A stretch of 9,029 bases of DNA from assembly GCA_022565015.1 (NCBI GenBank), contig JADFKI010000148.1:1-9029 (forward strand), given 5' to 3'. Shown piece after piece: positions 1 to 5,895 of the stretch. The notes under the pieces were generated by a model that saw nothing but the letters and a program-made list of their open reading frames with translations, had not been told where the DNA came from and searched no databases. Both the position numbers and the translations under genes were made by a program. The stretch's first letter is position 1. Every line of letters starts with the position of its first letter. The DNA is from Chloroflexota bacterium. Lineage in GTDB: Bacteria; Chloroflexota; Dehalococcoidia; Lucifugimonadales; JADFKI01.

Positions 1-447
1 TACGAGCACCTGGTCATCGTTCCCGTGTCGATCGAGCAGGCCCTCGACGACGCGACTGCAGCGGCTTCGACGCTGAGCCAACGTTTCGGCGCCCTCGACC
101 ACGTCCCAGTTCCTGGACCTTTCGACCTCCTCCGCGATGGCCGGGTATCGGCTGTAAATCTCGGGCCAGGTAAGTCCCGAAAATACGCCCATGTCCTGCT
201 CCTTAAGGTCGTCCCAATATGAGATCACAAGGGGCCAGGAGGCTGAGACTATCTGAGCGGTCTCGGCGGTGCGTTTCTGAGGGCTGGAGTAGACATGAGT
301 TGGTTGGAAGTCTTCATCCTTGAATCGGTCGTGCAGGGCCCTTGCCTGCGCCCGGCCAACGTCGCTCAGCTCGAACTCGGCGCGGCCTTGCAGCCTCCCC
401 TCGGCGTTGCCGGTAGACTCTCCATGTCGCACGAAGGTCAGTCTCAT
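1..447 (-). CDS. Histidine phosphatase family protein (phosphoglycerate mutase-like), 3' end outside window
   Basis: The minus-strand frame is open from an ATG at 447 to the left edge (149 codons, no stop), so the C-terminus is missing. The N-terminus reads MRLTFVRHGESTGN, the phosphohistidine signature of the histidine phosphatase superfamily, with H8 the expected phosphorylated residue. It is followed by GRLQGRAEFELSDVGRAQA and by YSSPQKRTAETA, which carries the conserved Ser-Pro and Arg of the family. EQDMGVFSGLTWPEI matches the acidic-residue/'G..W.Glt..Ei' block. The second catalytic His, normally in a VSHG motif, should lie just past the edge, since the visible part ends at DDQVLV. These enzymes take phosphate from small phosphoesters through a phosphohistidine intermediate. 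Substrate (phosphoglycerate, alpha-ribazole phosphate, fructose bisphosphate or other) cannot be told from sequence. It follows pyrE by 189 bp across a terminator, so it is probably transcribed on its own. The SD upstream of the ATG is weak (AGAAG). Confidence 0.9.
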   Translation of the reverse strand, partial: MRLTFVRHGESTGNAEGRLQGRAEFELSDVGRAQARALHDRFKDEDFQPTHVYSSPQKRTAETAQIVSASWPLVISYWDDLKEQDMGVFSGLTWPEIYSRYPAIAEEVERSRNWDVVEGAETLAQRRSRCSRVVEGLLDRHGNDDQVLV

Positions 448-582
448 GATCTTCTACAAATCCGATCGAATTAGGCGATTAACGGTCCAACGAATAGTCA
501 TCGGCGCCCAGCCACAGCTAGACCGCCTTTGCCAAGCTCCGTTCGTTGGAAATCCAGGCCAATGACTTCCGATCAGGATAAC

Positions 583-607
583 AAAAACCCCGGGCAAACA
601 CCCGGGG
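583..607 (-). terminator. Rho-independent terminator of pyrE
   Basis: On the minus strand a perfect 7-bp GC stem (CCCCGGG, loop of six, CCCGGGG; plus coordinates 588-594 and 601-607) is followed directly by TTTTT (583-587). It sits about 30 bp past the pyrE stop and points the same way as pyrE. It is a textbook intrinsic terminator and should isolate the downstream phosphatase gene from pyrE transcription. On the plus strand there is no good T tract, so it works in one direction. Confidence 0.9.
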
Positions 608-636
608 CCTTCTTCAAATCAGATATGTGGCCCGAG

Positions 637-1221
637 TCAGGGGTGGAATACCGGCTTCTTGGCACCGTTTTCGTCGGTCTCGACCGTGTACATAGCGTCG
701 AGCTCGTAGCCTCGTTCTCTCAGCGCCTCTCGGCCGCCCTCGTTTCGGTCCAGGATGCACATCACCCGCACGATGGGGTTGCCCACTTCCTCTACAGCGG
801 TTATCGCCTTGAGGATGGAGCCGCCACGGGTGACGATGTCGTCTATTATGGCTACGGGTTGTGTCGGGTCTTCGGGAAGATTGCCTTCGATGAGCTTTAA
901 GGTGCCGCGCGTCTTTGGTTCCGGTCTAACATAGAAGCCCGGAAGGGGATGTCCCTCTCTCTGGCTTATGGGTACGATATGGGACACGAGCGGGATGCCT
1001 CCGAGCGCCATGCCGCCTACCGCGACCGCCCCGGAATCTTTTAGCTTGTCGAAGAAATACTTTCCGACGAACTCTGCGTATTTCGGATTCAGCGTAAAGG
1101 GCTTGCTGTCGAAGTAGAAGGTGCTGCGACTACCAGACGCCAGTAAGAAATCCCCCTCGAGCCACGCTCCGGATTCCTGGAGCATGGTATTAGGATCCAA
1201 AGCCGCTACGCCTGCTGCCAT
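637..1221 (-). CDS. pyrE: Orotate phosphoribosyltransferase
   Basis: Converts orotate plus PRPP to orotidine 5'-monophosphate in de novo pyrimidine synthesis (cytoplasmic, usually a dimer). The sequence shows the PyrE landmarks: LEGDFLLASGSRSTFYFDSK near the N-terminus, the flexible-loop region YVRPEPKTRGTLKLIEG (the family's VRKExKxHG block, with the His replaced by Arg), and the PRPP-binding motif VAIIDDIVTRGGS. The frame can extend to a GTG at 1266 (209 aa), but that codon has no Shine-Dalgarno. The in-frame ATG at 1221 has GGGGG five bases upstream and gives 194 aa, closer to the usual family length, so I prefer it. nadD lies 122 bp upstream on the same strand and a terminator lies downstream. 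A 9-bp inverted repeat sits in the nadD-pyrE gap and could be regulatory. Gene identity is secure; the start is less so. Confidence 0.93.
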   Translation of the reverse strand: MAAGVAALDPNTMLQESGAWLEGDFLLASGSRSTFYFDSKPFTLNPKYAEFVGKYFFDKLKDSGAVAVGGMALGGIPLVSHIVPISQREGHPLPGFYVRPEPKTRGTLKLIEGNLPEDPTQPVAIIDDIVTRGGSILKAITAVEEVGNPIVRVMCILDRNEGGREALRERGYELDAMYTVETDENGAKKPVFHP

Positions 1222-1226
1222 TCGTT

Positions 1227-1231
1227 CCCCC
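1227..1231 (-). promoter_or_regulatory. Shine-Dalgarno deciding the pyrE start
   Basis: The minus strand reads GGGGG-AACGA-ATG, placing a purine-rich SD-like run five bases before the ATG at 1221. The competing upstream GTG at 1266 is preceded by TTTGCTTT, with no SD. G-run sites pair less well with the anti-SD than GGAGG, so this is supportive, not decisive. Confidence 0.5.
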
Positions 1232-1288
1232 GCTATTTCGAATGCGGCCACCGTTGCCAACTTCACAAAGCAAATCCATTGCCGTTTT

Positions 1289-1325
1289 TAGCTTATCACA
1301 AGAATTTGCCCCGTTGGATAAGCTA
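1289..1325. repeat. 9-bp perfect inverted repeat upstream of pyrE
   Basis: TAGCTTATC (1289-1297) and GATAAGCTA (1317-1325) are perfect inverted copies separated by 19 bp, in the 122-bp gap between the nadD stop and the pyrE frame. Neither strand has a T run after the distal arm in its own direction, so it does not look like an intrinsic terminator. It could be an operator or a leader stem for pyrE, or chance in an AT-richer gap. Confidence 0.45.
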
Positions 1326-1387
1326 TGAAAACCTTCACCTGGCGCGGCCTTCTCGCCTTCACCCACTTGGAATCCGTCACCAGGTCC

Positions 1388-1999
1388 CTACCTCTGTTCT
1401 GACAGATATAGCCCGTGCTCGCGTATGTAGGCTTCCACCGGTTCCGGCACCCGATACCGGATAGACACGCCCGTCGCCACCCTGTGGCGCAGGTCCGTGG
1501 CGCTGATCTCCACGAGCGGCCCGTCCAGCATGACCACGTTATCGGAGGCGCCGGGGGCGATGGCGTCCAGGGACGCAGGGTCGAAGTCCTCGTGCCCCGG
1601 CCTGGACACCCCAACCAGCGTAGCCATCTCGAATAGTTGCTCGGGGTGCTGCCAGCGGTCTACCTCCCGGAGAGAGTCGAGGCCGATGATGAAGAACAGC
1701 TGGTCTTCGGGAGAATACTTCTCGCGCAGCTCCCTAAGGGTCTCAACCGTGTAAGTAGGGCCAGACCTCGTCGTCTCGATCTCGGAAACGCTGAAATATG
1801 GGTTGGACGCCGTGGCGCACTTGACCATCGCCAGCCTGTGCTTCACGTCTGTGACATGCTGCTGGGACTTGAACCAGGGCCGCCCGGCGGGTATGAAGAT
1901 GACCTGATCGAGATTCAACGATACCCTGGCCTCCTCGGCGACCATCAGATGACCCAGATGAATCGGGTCGAATGTCCCACCCAATATACCGATCTTCAA
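1388..1999 (-). CDS. nadD: Nicotinate-nucleotide adenylyltransferase
   Basis: Adenylates nicotinate mononucleotide with ATP to give deamido-NAD, the penultimate step of NAD synthesis. The 203-aa product has the usual length. The nucleotidyltransferase signature GGTFDPIHLGH lies at residues 7-17 (HxGH motif), the middle carries FFIIGLDSLREVDRWQHPEQL (the NMN-binding FIIG.D.l..l..W block), and the C-terminal ATP-binding motif is present as ISATDLRHR (family ISSTxIRxR). The start is TTG at 1999: the minus strand reads GGAAG, six bases, TTG-AAG-ATC, giving M-K-I-G-I-L-G-G-T-F, exactly where the family begins. It is commonly near obgE; here the two genes are split by a MITE-like insertion, so nadD may no longer be co-transcribed with obgE. 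No rsfS follows it, although that pairing is frequent elsewhere. Confidence 0.97.
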   Translation of the reverse strand: MKIGILGGTFDPIHLGHLMVAEEARVSLNLDQVIFIPAGRPWFKSQQHVTDVKHRLAMVKCATASNPYFSVSEIETTRSGPTYTVETLRELREKYSPEDQLFFIIGLDSLREVDRWQHPEQLFEMATLVGVSRPGHEDFDPASLDAIAPGASDNVVMLDGPLVEISATDLRHRVATGVSIRYRVPEPVEAYIREHGLYLSEQR

Positions 2000-2005
2000 G
2001 TTTTT

Positions 2006-2010
2006 CTTCC
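2006..2010 (-). promoter_or_regulatory. Shine-Dalgarno supporting the TTG start of nadD
   Basis: The minus strand reads GGAAG followed by six bases (AAAAAC) and TTG. The site is well spaced and fixes the uncommon TTG initiation codon. Confidence 0.7.
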
Positions 2011-2033
2011 GTTTTACATCCAGGCTCTACTTA

Positions 2034-2155
2034 GAGCCTATCCGAAAACCTTAATTTGACGTTTTACGGTCCTTCGACAGTGCTCAGGACGAACGGAAGA
2101 TTGCTCGTTCGTGATAAGCTTGTCGAACCATTCCTGGCAGTTTTCGGATAGGCTC
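2034..2155. mobile_element. 122-bp MITE-like element with perfect 16-bp terminal inverted repeats
   Basis: The left end GAGCCTATCCGAAAAC (2034-2049) and the right end GTTTTCGGATAGGCTC (2140-2155) are perfect 16-bp inverted copies. They are flanked by a direct repeat TTA (2031-2033 and 2156-2158) that looks like a target-site duplication. The element has no coding capacity, so it is a nonautonomous miniature element. From family knowledge, TIRs beginning GAGCC/GGGCC with a 3-bp TNA duplication recall the IS1031 group of the IS5 family; that assignment is from memory and untested. It sits between obgE and nadD. Confidence 0.85.
2071..2130. repeat. Imperfect internal palindrome inside the MITE
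   Basis: The element's core holds two diverged, oppositely oriented copies of a CCTTCGACA...GCTCAGGACGAAC-type unit: 2071-2096 on the plus strand, and 2105-2130, whose reverse complement begins GGTTCGACAAGCTTATCACGAAC. Together they can form a long imperfect hairpin with a short AT-richer loop. Units like TTCGACAAGCTCAGGACGAAC are, to my recollection, a common intergenic palindromic repeat in many bacterial genomes. Here one pair appears packaged between transposon ends. Confidence 0.6.
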
Positions 2156-2191
2156 TTACACCAATATACGTTTCACCAAGTAGCAAAAAGG

Positions 2192-3466
2192 TCACTCCCA
2201 TTCCCACTCCGTATCGCCGAAACGGACCGTATCCCCAGGGCCTATGCCCGCCTCCTCCAGCGCCCGCACTATCCCCGCACGCTGGAGATAGCCGTGGAAC
2301 TGAATCCTTGCGTTCCAGTCTGAGTCATCCAGCAATGCCGCAATGCGAGCAGCCCTCGGCGCCGTCACTATATACGTATCATCCTCACGGTGGACCTTCA
2401 TACGCTCTTTCCTTGGCCTCGGCCTGATTACCGTGACCGCGTCTTCGGGCGCGACGAATACGGCTTGTTGCTGCGCCTTCGTTTCATCCAGCACCTCCAG
2501 CACCTTGTTCAGCAGCGCGTCCAGTCCCAGTCGACCCACTGCCGACACACAGTACACCGGCACGTCCGTACCCATCCCCGCAAACAACGATTTGAGGTCC
2601 GACAACGCCTCCTGCACCTCTGGGATGTCAATCTTGTTAATCACTATGATCTGTGGCTTCGACATCAGATCTTCGTTGTACAATCGAAGCTCTTCGTTGA
2701 TCTGCTCGTAGTCCTCCACTGGACTGTCCGTCGACCCATCAACCATGTGAATGAGCACGCGTGTGCGTTCTACGTGACGCAGGAAATCATGCCCCAGACC
2801 TATCCCCTCGTGCGCACCCTCTATCAGTCCCGGAATGTCCACCATGACGAAGCTCTCATCCTGCTGACCTACGACGCCAAGCACTGGCTCAAGCGTCGTA
2901 AACGGATATGCTGCGATCTTTGGCCTGGCCGCGCTGACCGCGGCCAATAAACTTGACTTCCCCGCATTCGGCAGACCGATTATCCCTACATCCGCAAGCA
3001 GCTTCAGCTCGAGCCTGAGACTAACCTCTTCACCCGGCTCCCCTTCTTCAGCCAGAAGCGGGTACTGATTCGTCGATGTAGCGAAGCGAGCGTTTCCCTT
3101 GCCGCCTTTGCCTCCCTGCGCAACTACGACACTCTGCCCAGACGTAGCCAGATCGGCGATATGAGTAGACTCGACACTATCCCATACCTGTGTCCCAATC
3201 GGCACGATAAGATCGACATCTTCTCCATTCTTACCATGTTTCAATGCGCCCGCGCCGTTACCGCCGTTGCCTGCCGAAAAGTGTCGCTTATAGCGATATG
3301 CCAGCAGCGTGTTGACATTAGGATCACAAGTGATCCGTAAGCTGCCCCCATCCCCTCCATCTCCTCCATCGGGGCCTCCGCGAGGGACGAACTTCTCTCT
3401 GCGACCACTAACGATGCCGTTACCACCTTTTCCACTAGCTACGTGTATATCTACTTGATCAATCAT
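2192..3466 (-). CDS. obgE: GTPase Obg/CgtA with C-terminal OCT domain
   Basis: Essential GTPase that binds the 50S ribosomal subunit and links ribosome assembly to stress and cell-cycle signals. The 424-aa product has all three parts. The glycine-rich Obg fold is at about residues 2-158 (GRREKFVPRGGPDGGDGGDGG and a later QGGKGGKGNARFATS). The G domain carries G1 GLPNAGKSS (164-172), switch I PFTT (188-191), G3 DIPGLIEGAHEG (210-221), G4 NKID (277-280) and G5 SAV (308-310). A C-terminal OCT domain covers about 340-424 and ends in RFGDTEWEWE, as in Gram-positive, Deinococcus and Chloroflexota forms. The start is ATG at 3466, which gives the canonical beginning MIDQVDIHVASGKGGNG. No Shine-Dalgarno is visible before it. 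The gene is immediately downstream of the oriC candidate and is transcribed away from it, in the direction of fork movement. nadD follows after a MITE-bearing gap of 192 bp. Confidence 0.98.
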   Translation of the reverse strand: MIDQVDIHVASGKGGNGIVSGRREKFVPRGGPDGGDGGDGGSLRITCDPNVNTLLAYRYKRHFSAGNGGNGAGALKHGKNGEDVDLIVPIGTQVWDSVESTHIADLATSGQSVVVAQGGKGGKGNARFATSTNQYPLLAEEGEPGEEVSLRLELKLLADVGIIGLPNAGKSSLLAAVSAARPKIAAYPFTTLEPVLGVVGQQDESFVMVDIPGLIEGAHEGIGLGHDFLRHVERTRVLIHMVDGSTDSPVEDYEQINEELRLYNEDLMSKPQIIVINKIDIPEVQEALSDLKSLFAGMGTDVPVYCVSAVGRLGLDALLNKVLEVLDETKAQQQAVFVAPEDAVTVIRPRPRKERMKVHREDDTYIVTAPRAARIAALLDDSDWNARIQFHGYLQRAGIVRALEEAGIGPGDTVRFGDTEWEWE

Positions 3467-3705
3467 GTATACGTTTAACCATAGGTAGTAATAATGACGT
3501 GTATTTCGTGGATAGCTTTGTATTGAAATACCCGGAAATTACTTGCATTGCATGATGCCGCGTTAGGAGTTTGCATTCCGCGTAGTAGTTGAAGACACTT
3601 TGGTAATTCTAACATGGTGTTACATGTGAACAAATATGGGATGAATAGGTGGATAGTCTGTCATGAGTCGATGGTGGTGGATATTGAGGGTCTCGTTGGC
3701 GGATG

Positions 3706-3755
3706 TTATGCACATCGGGGACTAGTTATCCACGATAACTGCGATGTTATGCACA
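3706..3755 (+). promoter_or_regulatory. Phased cluster of three DnaA boxes
   Basis: TTATGCACA (3706-3714), TTATCCACG (3726-3734, one mismatch) and TTATGCACA (3747-3755) match the TTATNCACA consensus. All face the same way at 20 and 21 bp spacing, about two helical turns, so bound DnaA molecules would line up on one face of the DNA. Confidence 0.85.
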
Positions 3756-3854
3756 TAGAATGAAGGTTCGGTTAGTCTGGACAGCGTGGAAAATACGCAG
3801 CGATTAAGCATATAGCGTGGAGAATGAGACTCCATGGTGAGACGGCTGGGGGCT

Positions 3855-3863
3855 TGTGGATAG
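3855..3863 (-). promoter_or_regulatory. DnaA box near the dnaA stop
   Basis: TGTGGATAG, the reverse complement of CTATCCACA, differs from the TTATCCACA consensus at one position. It lies 7 bp past the dnaA stop codon and faces the opposite way to the main cluster. Confidence 0.6.
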
Positions 3864-3870
3864 CGCACGT

Positions 3871-5292
3871 CTATGTTGTCAATAGCGCCTCGCGCACGGT
3901 GAGCACGTCCCTCCGCAGCCGTGCGTCGAGATTCAAGAGCTTCTCGATGTTCTTGCAGCCGTGGAGAGCCGTCGTGTGGTCTTTTCGACCTAGTACGCGG
4001 GCGATGGCAGTTGCACCCATGTCCGCATCTTCCCTGAGAATGTACATGGCGACCTGCCGTGCAAGAGCCGTCTTTTTGTCGCGCTTGGGCCCGAGAAGGG
4101 ATTCTTTAGAGACTCCAAACTGTTCTGCCACCGCGTCCAACACCGCATCTTCGGTCAACTGGTTTGTGCGGAACCGTTGAATGGCCTCGGTGATCACCTG
4201 CTTCACGAGGTCCGTGTCCAGTCGGCGGCGAGTCAACTGAGCGTAAGCGACGACCCGATTCAGGCAGCCCTCCAGCTCGCGTATGTTCTTGTGAATCCTC
4301 TCCCCCAGGTATTCAATGACCTGCTTGGGAACGGGGAGACCCAAGAACTGGGCCTTGGCGTTTAGAATAGCCAGCCGCGTCTCCAGGTCCGGAGGTTGAA
4401 TGTCCGCGACGAGCCCGCCTGCGAGCCGCGAACGGACTCTGTCGTCCAGAAGGGACAACGCAGAAACGGGGCGATCGCTTGTAATCACGATCTGCTTGTT
4501 GTTCATGTGCAGGGCGTTAAATGTGTGGAAAAAGCCCTCCTGGGTCTGCTCCTTGCCTATGAGGAACTGAATGTCGTCTAGGAGCAGTACGTCCGCGTTC
4601 CGATATCGCTGCCTGAAGTCCTCCGTCTTTCCCTCGCGGATGGCCTTGATGTACTCGTTGGTGAACTCCTCGGTCGTTGCGTAGATCAAGCTCAGGCCCT
4701 GCGCCAGGATCCGGTGACCGATGGCGTGAAGAAGGTGCGTCTTTCCGAGGCCGACGTCCGAGTAAAGCACCAGGGGGTTGTACACCTGTCCCGGGCGTTC
4801 GGAGACCGCCTGCGCAGCGGCGTGGGCGAGCTCATTGGACTTGCCGACGATGAAAGTGTCGAAGGTGTATTTTGGATTCGGCGACATCTGCCTGTAGGGT
4901 GTCGTCGAGGCGCCGCCCCTACGTGTCGCGGAGCCCGGCTTATCTCCGACGTCGGAGGAGGCCTGACCCTCGGTCTCCACGGGTGTCGTAGCCTCAGTCG
5001 TGGCCAGCACCTGAAAGCGCACGTCTACCTTGTCCGTTGTTATGCGCTCTAGGACCTGGGATATGAGGGAGTACATGCGCTGCTCCAGCATCTCGGCCAC
5101 GAATGCGTTGGGGGTTCCCACGACGAATTCCCCATCGGCAAAGGAAATGCCCGTGGTGTCTCTGAGCCAGGTCTCATAGCTGGGGCGTGTGACCTGTAGC
5201 TGTAATTCCCCTAGAACAGCTTTCCATATTTGATTTGGCTGGTGTGAAGCGACGCTCGCTGGATCGTCCTCGAATGCTCTTTCGATTGACAC
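3871..5292 (-). CDS. dnaA: Chromosomal replication initiator DnaA
   Basis: Binds DnaA boxes as DnaA-ATP, unwinds the origin and loads the helicase. The 473-aa product has domain I (about 20-95: IWKAVLGELQLQVTRPSYETWL), a low-complexity linker (about 100-135), an AAA+ domain and domain IV. In the AAA+ part: P-loop region YSDVGLGKTH (177-186), Walker B LLLDDIQF (236-243), sensor I TSDRP (271-275), box VII DDRVRSRLAGGLVADIQPPDLETR with the likely arginine finger R289, and sensor II in HKNIRELEG. The C-terminal DNA-binding signature is GRKDHTTALHGCKNIEK (435-451). The first P-loop glycine, usual in the YGGVGLGKTH form, is Ser here. The start is GTG at 5292; an in-frame TAG lies nine codons upstream, so no longer form is likely. 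AAGGAG lies 13 bases before it, which is long spacing. The neighbour is obgE, not dnaN. Confidence 0.98.
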   Translation of the reverse strand: MSIERAFEDDPASVASHQPNQIWKAVLGELQLQVTRPSYETWLRDTTGISFADGEFVVGTPNAFVAEMLEQRMYSLISQVLERITTDKVDVRFQVLATTEATTPVETEGQASSDVGDKPGSATRRGGASTTPYRQMSPNPKYTFDTFIVGKSNELAHAAAQAVSERPGQVYNPLVLYSDVGLGKTHLLHAIGHRILAQGLSLIYATTEEFTNEYIKAIREGKTEDFRQRYRNADVLLLDDIQFLIGKEQTQEGFFHTFNALHMNNKQIVITSDRPVSALSLLDDRVRSRLAGGLVADIQPPDLETRLAILNAKAQFLGLPVPKQVIEYLGERIHKNIRELEGCLNRVVAYAQLTRRRLDTDLVKQVITEAIQRFRTNQLTEDAVLDAVAEQFGVSKESLLGPKRDKKTALARQVAMYILREDADMGATAIARVLGRKDHTTALHGCKNIEKLLNLDARLRRDVLTVREALLTT

Positions 5293-5338
5293 GTCGTACT
5301 GGAGGCTCCTTGAAATCTAAAGAAAGAAATAATGACGA

Positions 5339-5344
5339 TTTATA
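5339..5344 (-). promoter_or_regulatory. Possible -10 element for dnaA
   Basis: The minus strand has TATAAA (five of six to TATAAT) about 47 bases before the dnaA GTG. No good -35 hexamer lies 16-18 bases upstream. It is a candidate only. Confidence 0.25.
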
Positions 5345-5388
5345 TGCTTCAAGGCCCGTAATTAGAACAGGTCTGCGAAGATAAGAAG

Positions 5389-5420
5389 GCCCGGAGCGCA
5401 CTGTACCTTGACCTCCGGGC
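5389..5420. repeat. 8-bp perfect inverted repeat in the dnaA leader region
   Basis: GCCCGGAG (5389-5396) and CTCCGGGC (5413-5420) are perfect inverted copies around a 16-base loop, about 100 bases before dnaA. On the minus strand the stem is followed by CTTCTTATC, not a true T run, so it is at best a weak terminator. It may be a leader stem or protein site. Confidence 0.5.
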
Positions 5421-5535
5421 ACCGCTGCGGTGGTAGACTAAGGCGCGAGCATGCACGGCTTTATACAGGCGTTGGTGCGATCTAGTCGGGTTCGGATAAC
5501 TCGGCAACTCAATGCTGAGGCCATGATTCTAGCAC

Positions 5536-5561
5536 ACGTCTTGCTAAGCTACACAAGACGT
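5536..5561. repeat. 8-bp perfect inverted repeat in the dnaA upstream gap
   Basis: ACGTCTTG (5536-5543) and CAAGACGT (5554-5561) are perfect inverted copies with a 10-base spacer. No T run follows either arm. It could be an operator for a dimeric regulator in the divergent promoter region; there is no evidence of which one. Confidence 0.45.
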
Positions 5562-5836
5562 CAAATGTTCGAGATTTATCTTAGAATGCAACCATATTTC
5601 GCCTTTCAGAGACATTGACCGTTTGGCCTTACGGATATCAAAAATAATGCGCCTGATTTGGGGATATGTGTCCTGAAAATGAATATTAAATTGCGCAAAT
5701 TCGCGTTGGCTCTTTTGGTGAGTTTTCATGAAACGCTATTCCATATGATACGCATTTTTTTGAAATAAACGGCTGTACCGGCGGGCGAATTGAAGGAAGT
5801 CCCAGGGGCCGCCAAATTTGATTTAGGTCCGATTGC

Positions 5837-5865
5837 TCGACCGGCGTCCAGTCATGAGCTAAACT
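5837..5865 (+). promoter_or_regulatory. Possible sigma70-type promoter of the phosphatase gene
   Basis: TCGACC (5837-5842) and TAAACT (5860-5865) are separated by 17 bp and each match four of six consensus positions. A start near 5872 would give a leader of about 24 bases that includes the GAGGAG ribosome-binding site. The match is moderate, so this is a candidate. Confidence 0.35.
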
Positions 5866-5884
5866 TCGTCTCAGTATTTCGTAT

Positions 5885-5890
5885 GAGGAG
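5885..5890 (+). promoter_or_regulatory. Shine-Dalgarno deciding the start of the inositol-monophosphatase-family gene
   Basis: GAGGAG at 5885-5890 is five bases before TTG at 5896. It overlaps the competing GTG at 5890, which therefore cannot use it. The site favours the TTG start. Confidence 0.7.
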
Positions 5891-5895
5891 TGAAT

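Larger units (their letters stand above)
3467..3870. other. Candidate replication origin (oriC) between dnaA and obgE
   Basis: This 404-bp gene-free gap is AT-richer than its neighbours and holds three strong DnaA-box sequences in the same orientation at 20-21-bp steps (3706, 3726, 3747). A fourth near-consensus box in the opposite orientation (3855-3863) lies close to the dnaA stop. Weaker matches occur at 3507-3515 (CGTGGATAG), 3625-3633 (TGTGAACAA) and 3649-3657 (GGTGGATAG). A 14-bp direct repeat GATGTTATGCACAT occurs at 3702-3715 and 3743-3756. A 7-bp inverted repeat GTATTTC/GAAATAC is at 3501-3507 and 3525-3531. Location next to dnaA plus clustered phased boxes is the standard argument for a bacterial origin. 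It could instead be only a DnaA-titration locus; GC skew would decide. Confidence 0.75.
5293..5889. other. Divergent intergenic region between dnaA and the phosphatase gene (597 bp)
   Basis: This gap is AT-richer than the flanking genes, most clearly at about 5560-5780, and should hold the divergent promoters. It contains two perfect 8-bp inverted repeats and promoter-like hexamers listed separately. By eye I find no TTATNCACA box in it, so it is probably not the main DnaA-binding part of the origin. A 61-codon minus frame at 5544-5729 is open, but it has no recognisable similarity and only a weak SD, so I do not call it a gene. Confidence 0.6.

Noticed and set aside
529..900. 123-codon plus frame opposite the end of pyrE
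   Set aside because: It runs through the pyrE terminator and antisense to conserved pyrE motifs, with no recognisable domain.
1288..1614. 108-codon minus frame overlapping the nadD 3' half
   Set aside because: It overlaps nadD in another frame and its Pro/Arg/Trp/Ser-rich composition is typical of a GC-rich shadow frame.
5389..5420. Intrinsic terminator upstream of dnaA
   Set aside because: The stem is GC-rich but has a 16-base loop and no T run in either direction.
5544..5729. 61-codon minus-strand open frame (begins MKTHQKSQREF) upstream of dnaA
   Set aside because: No recognisable family, only a weak SD, it lies in AT-rich intergenic DNA and its end falls in the 5536-5561 inverted repeat. 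It is more likely a chance frame, though not excluded.
5293..5889. Second origin half upstream of dnaA
   Set aside because: The region is AT-rich and next to dnaA, but I find no TTATNCACA box or one-mismatch cluster in it by eye.
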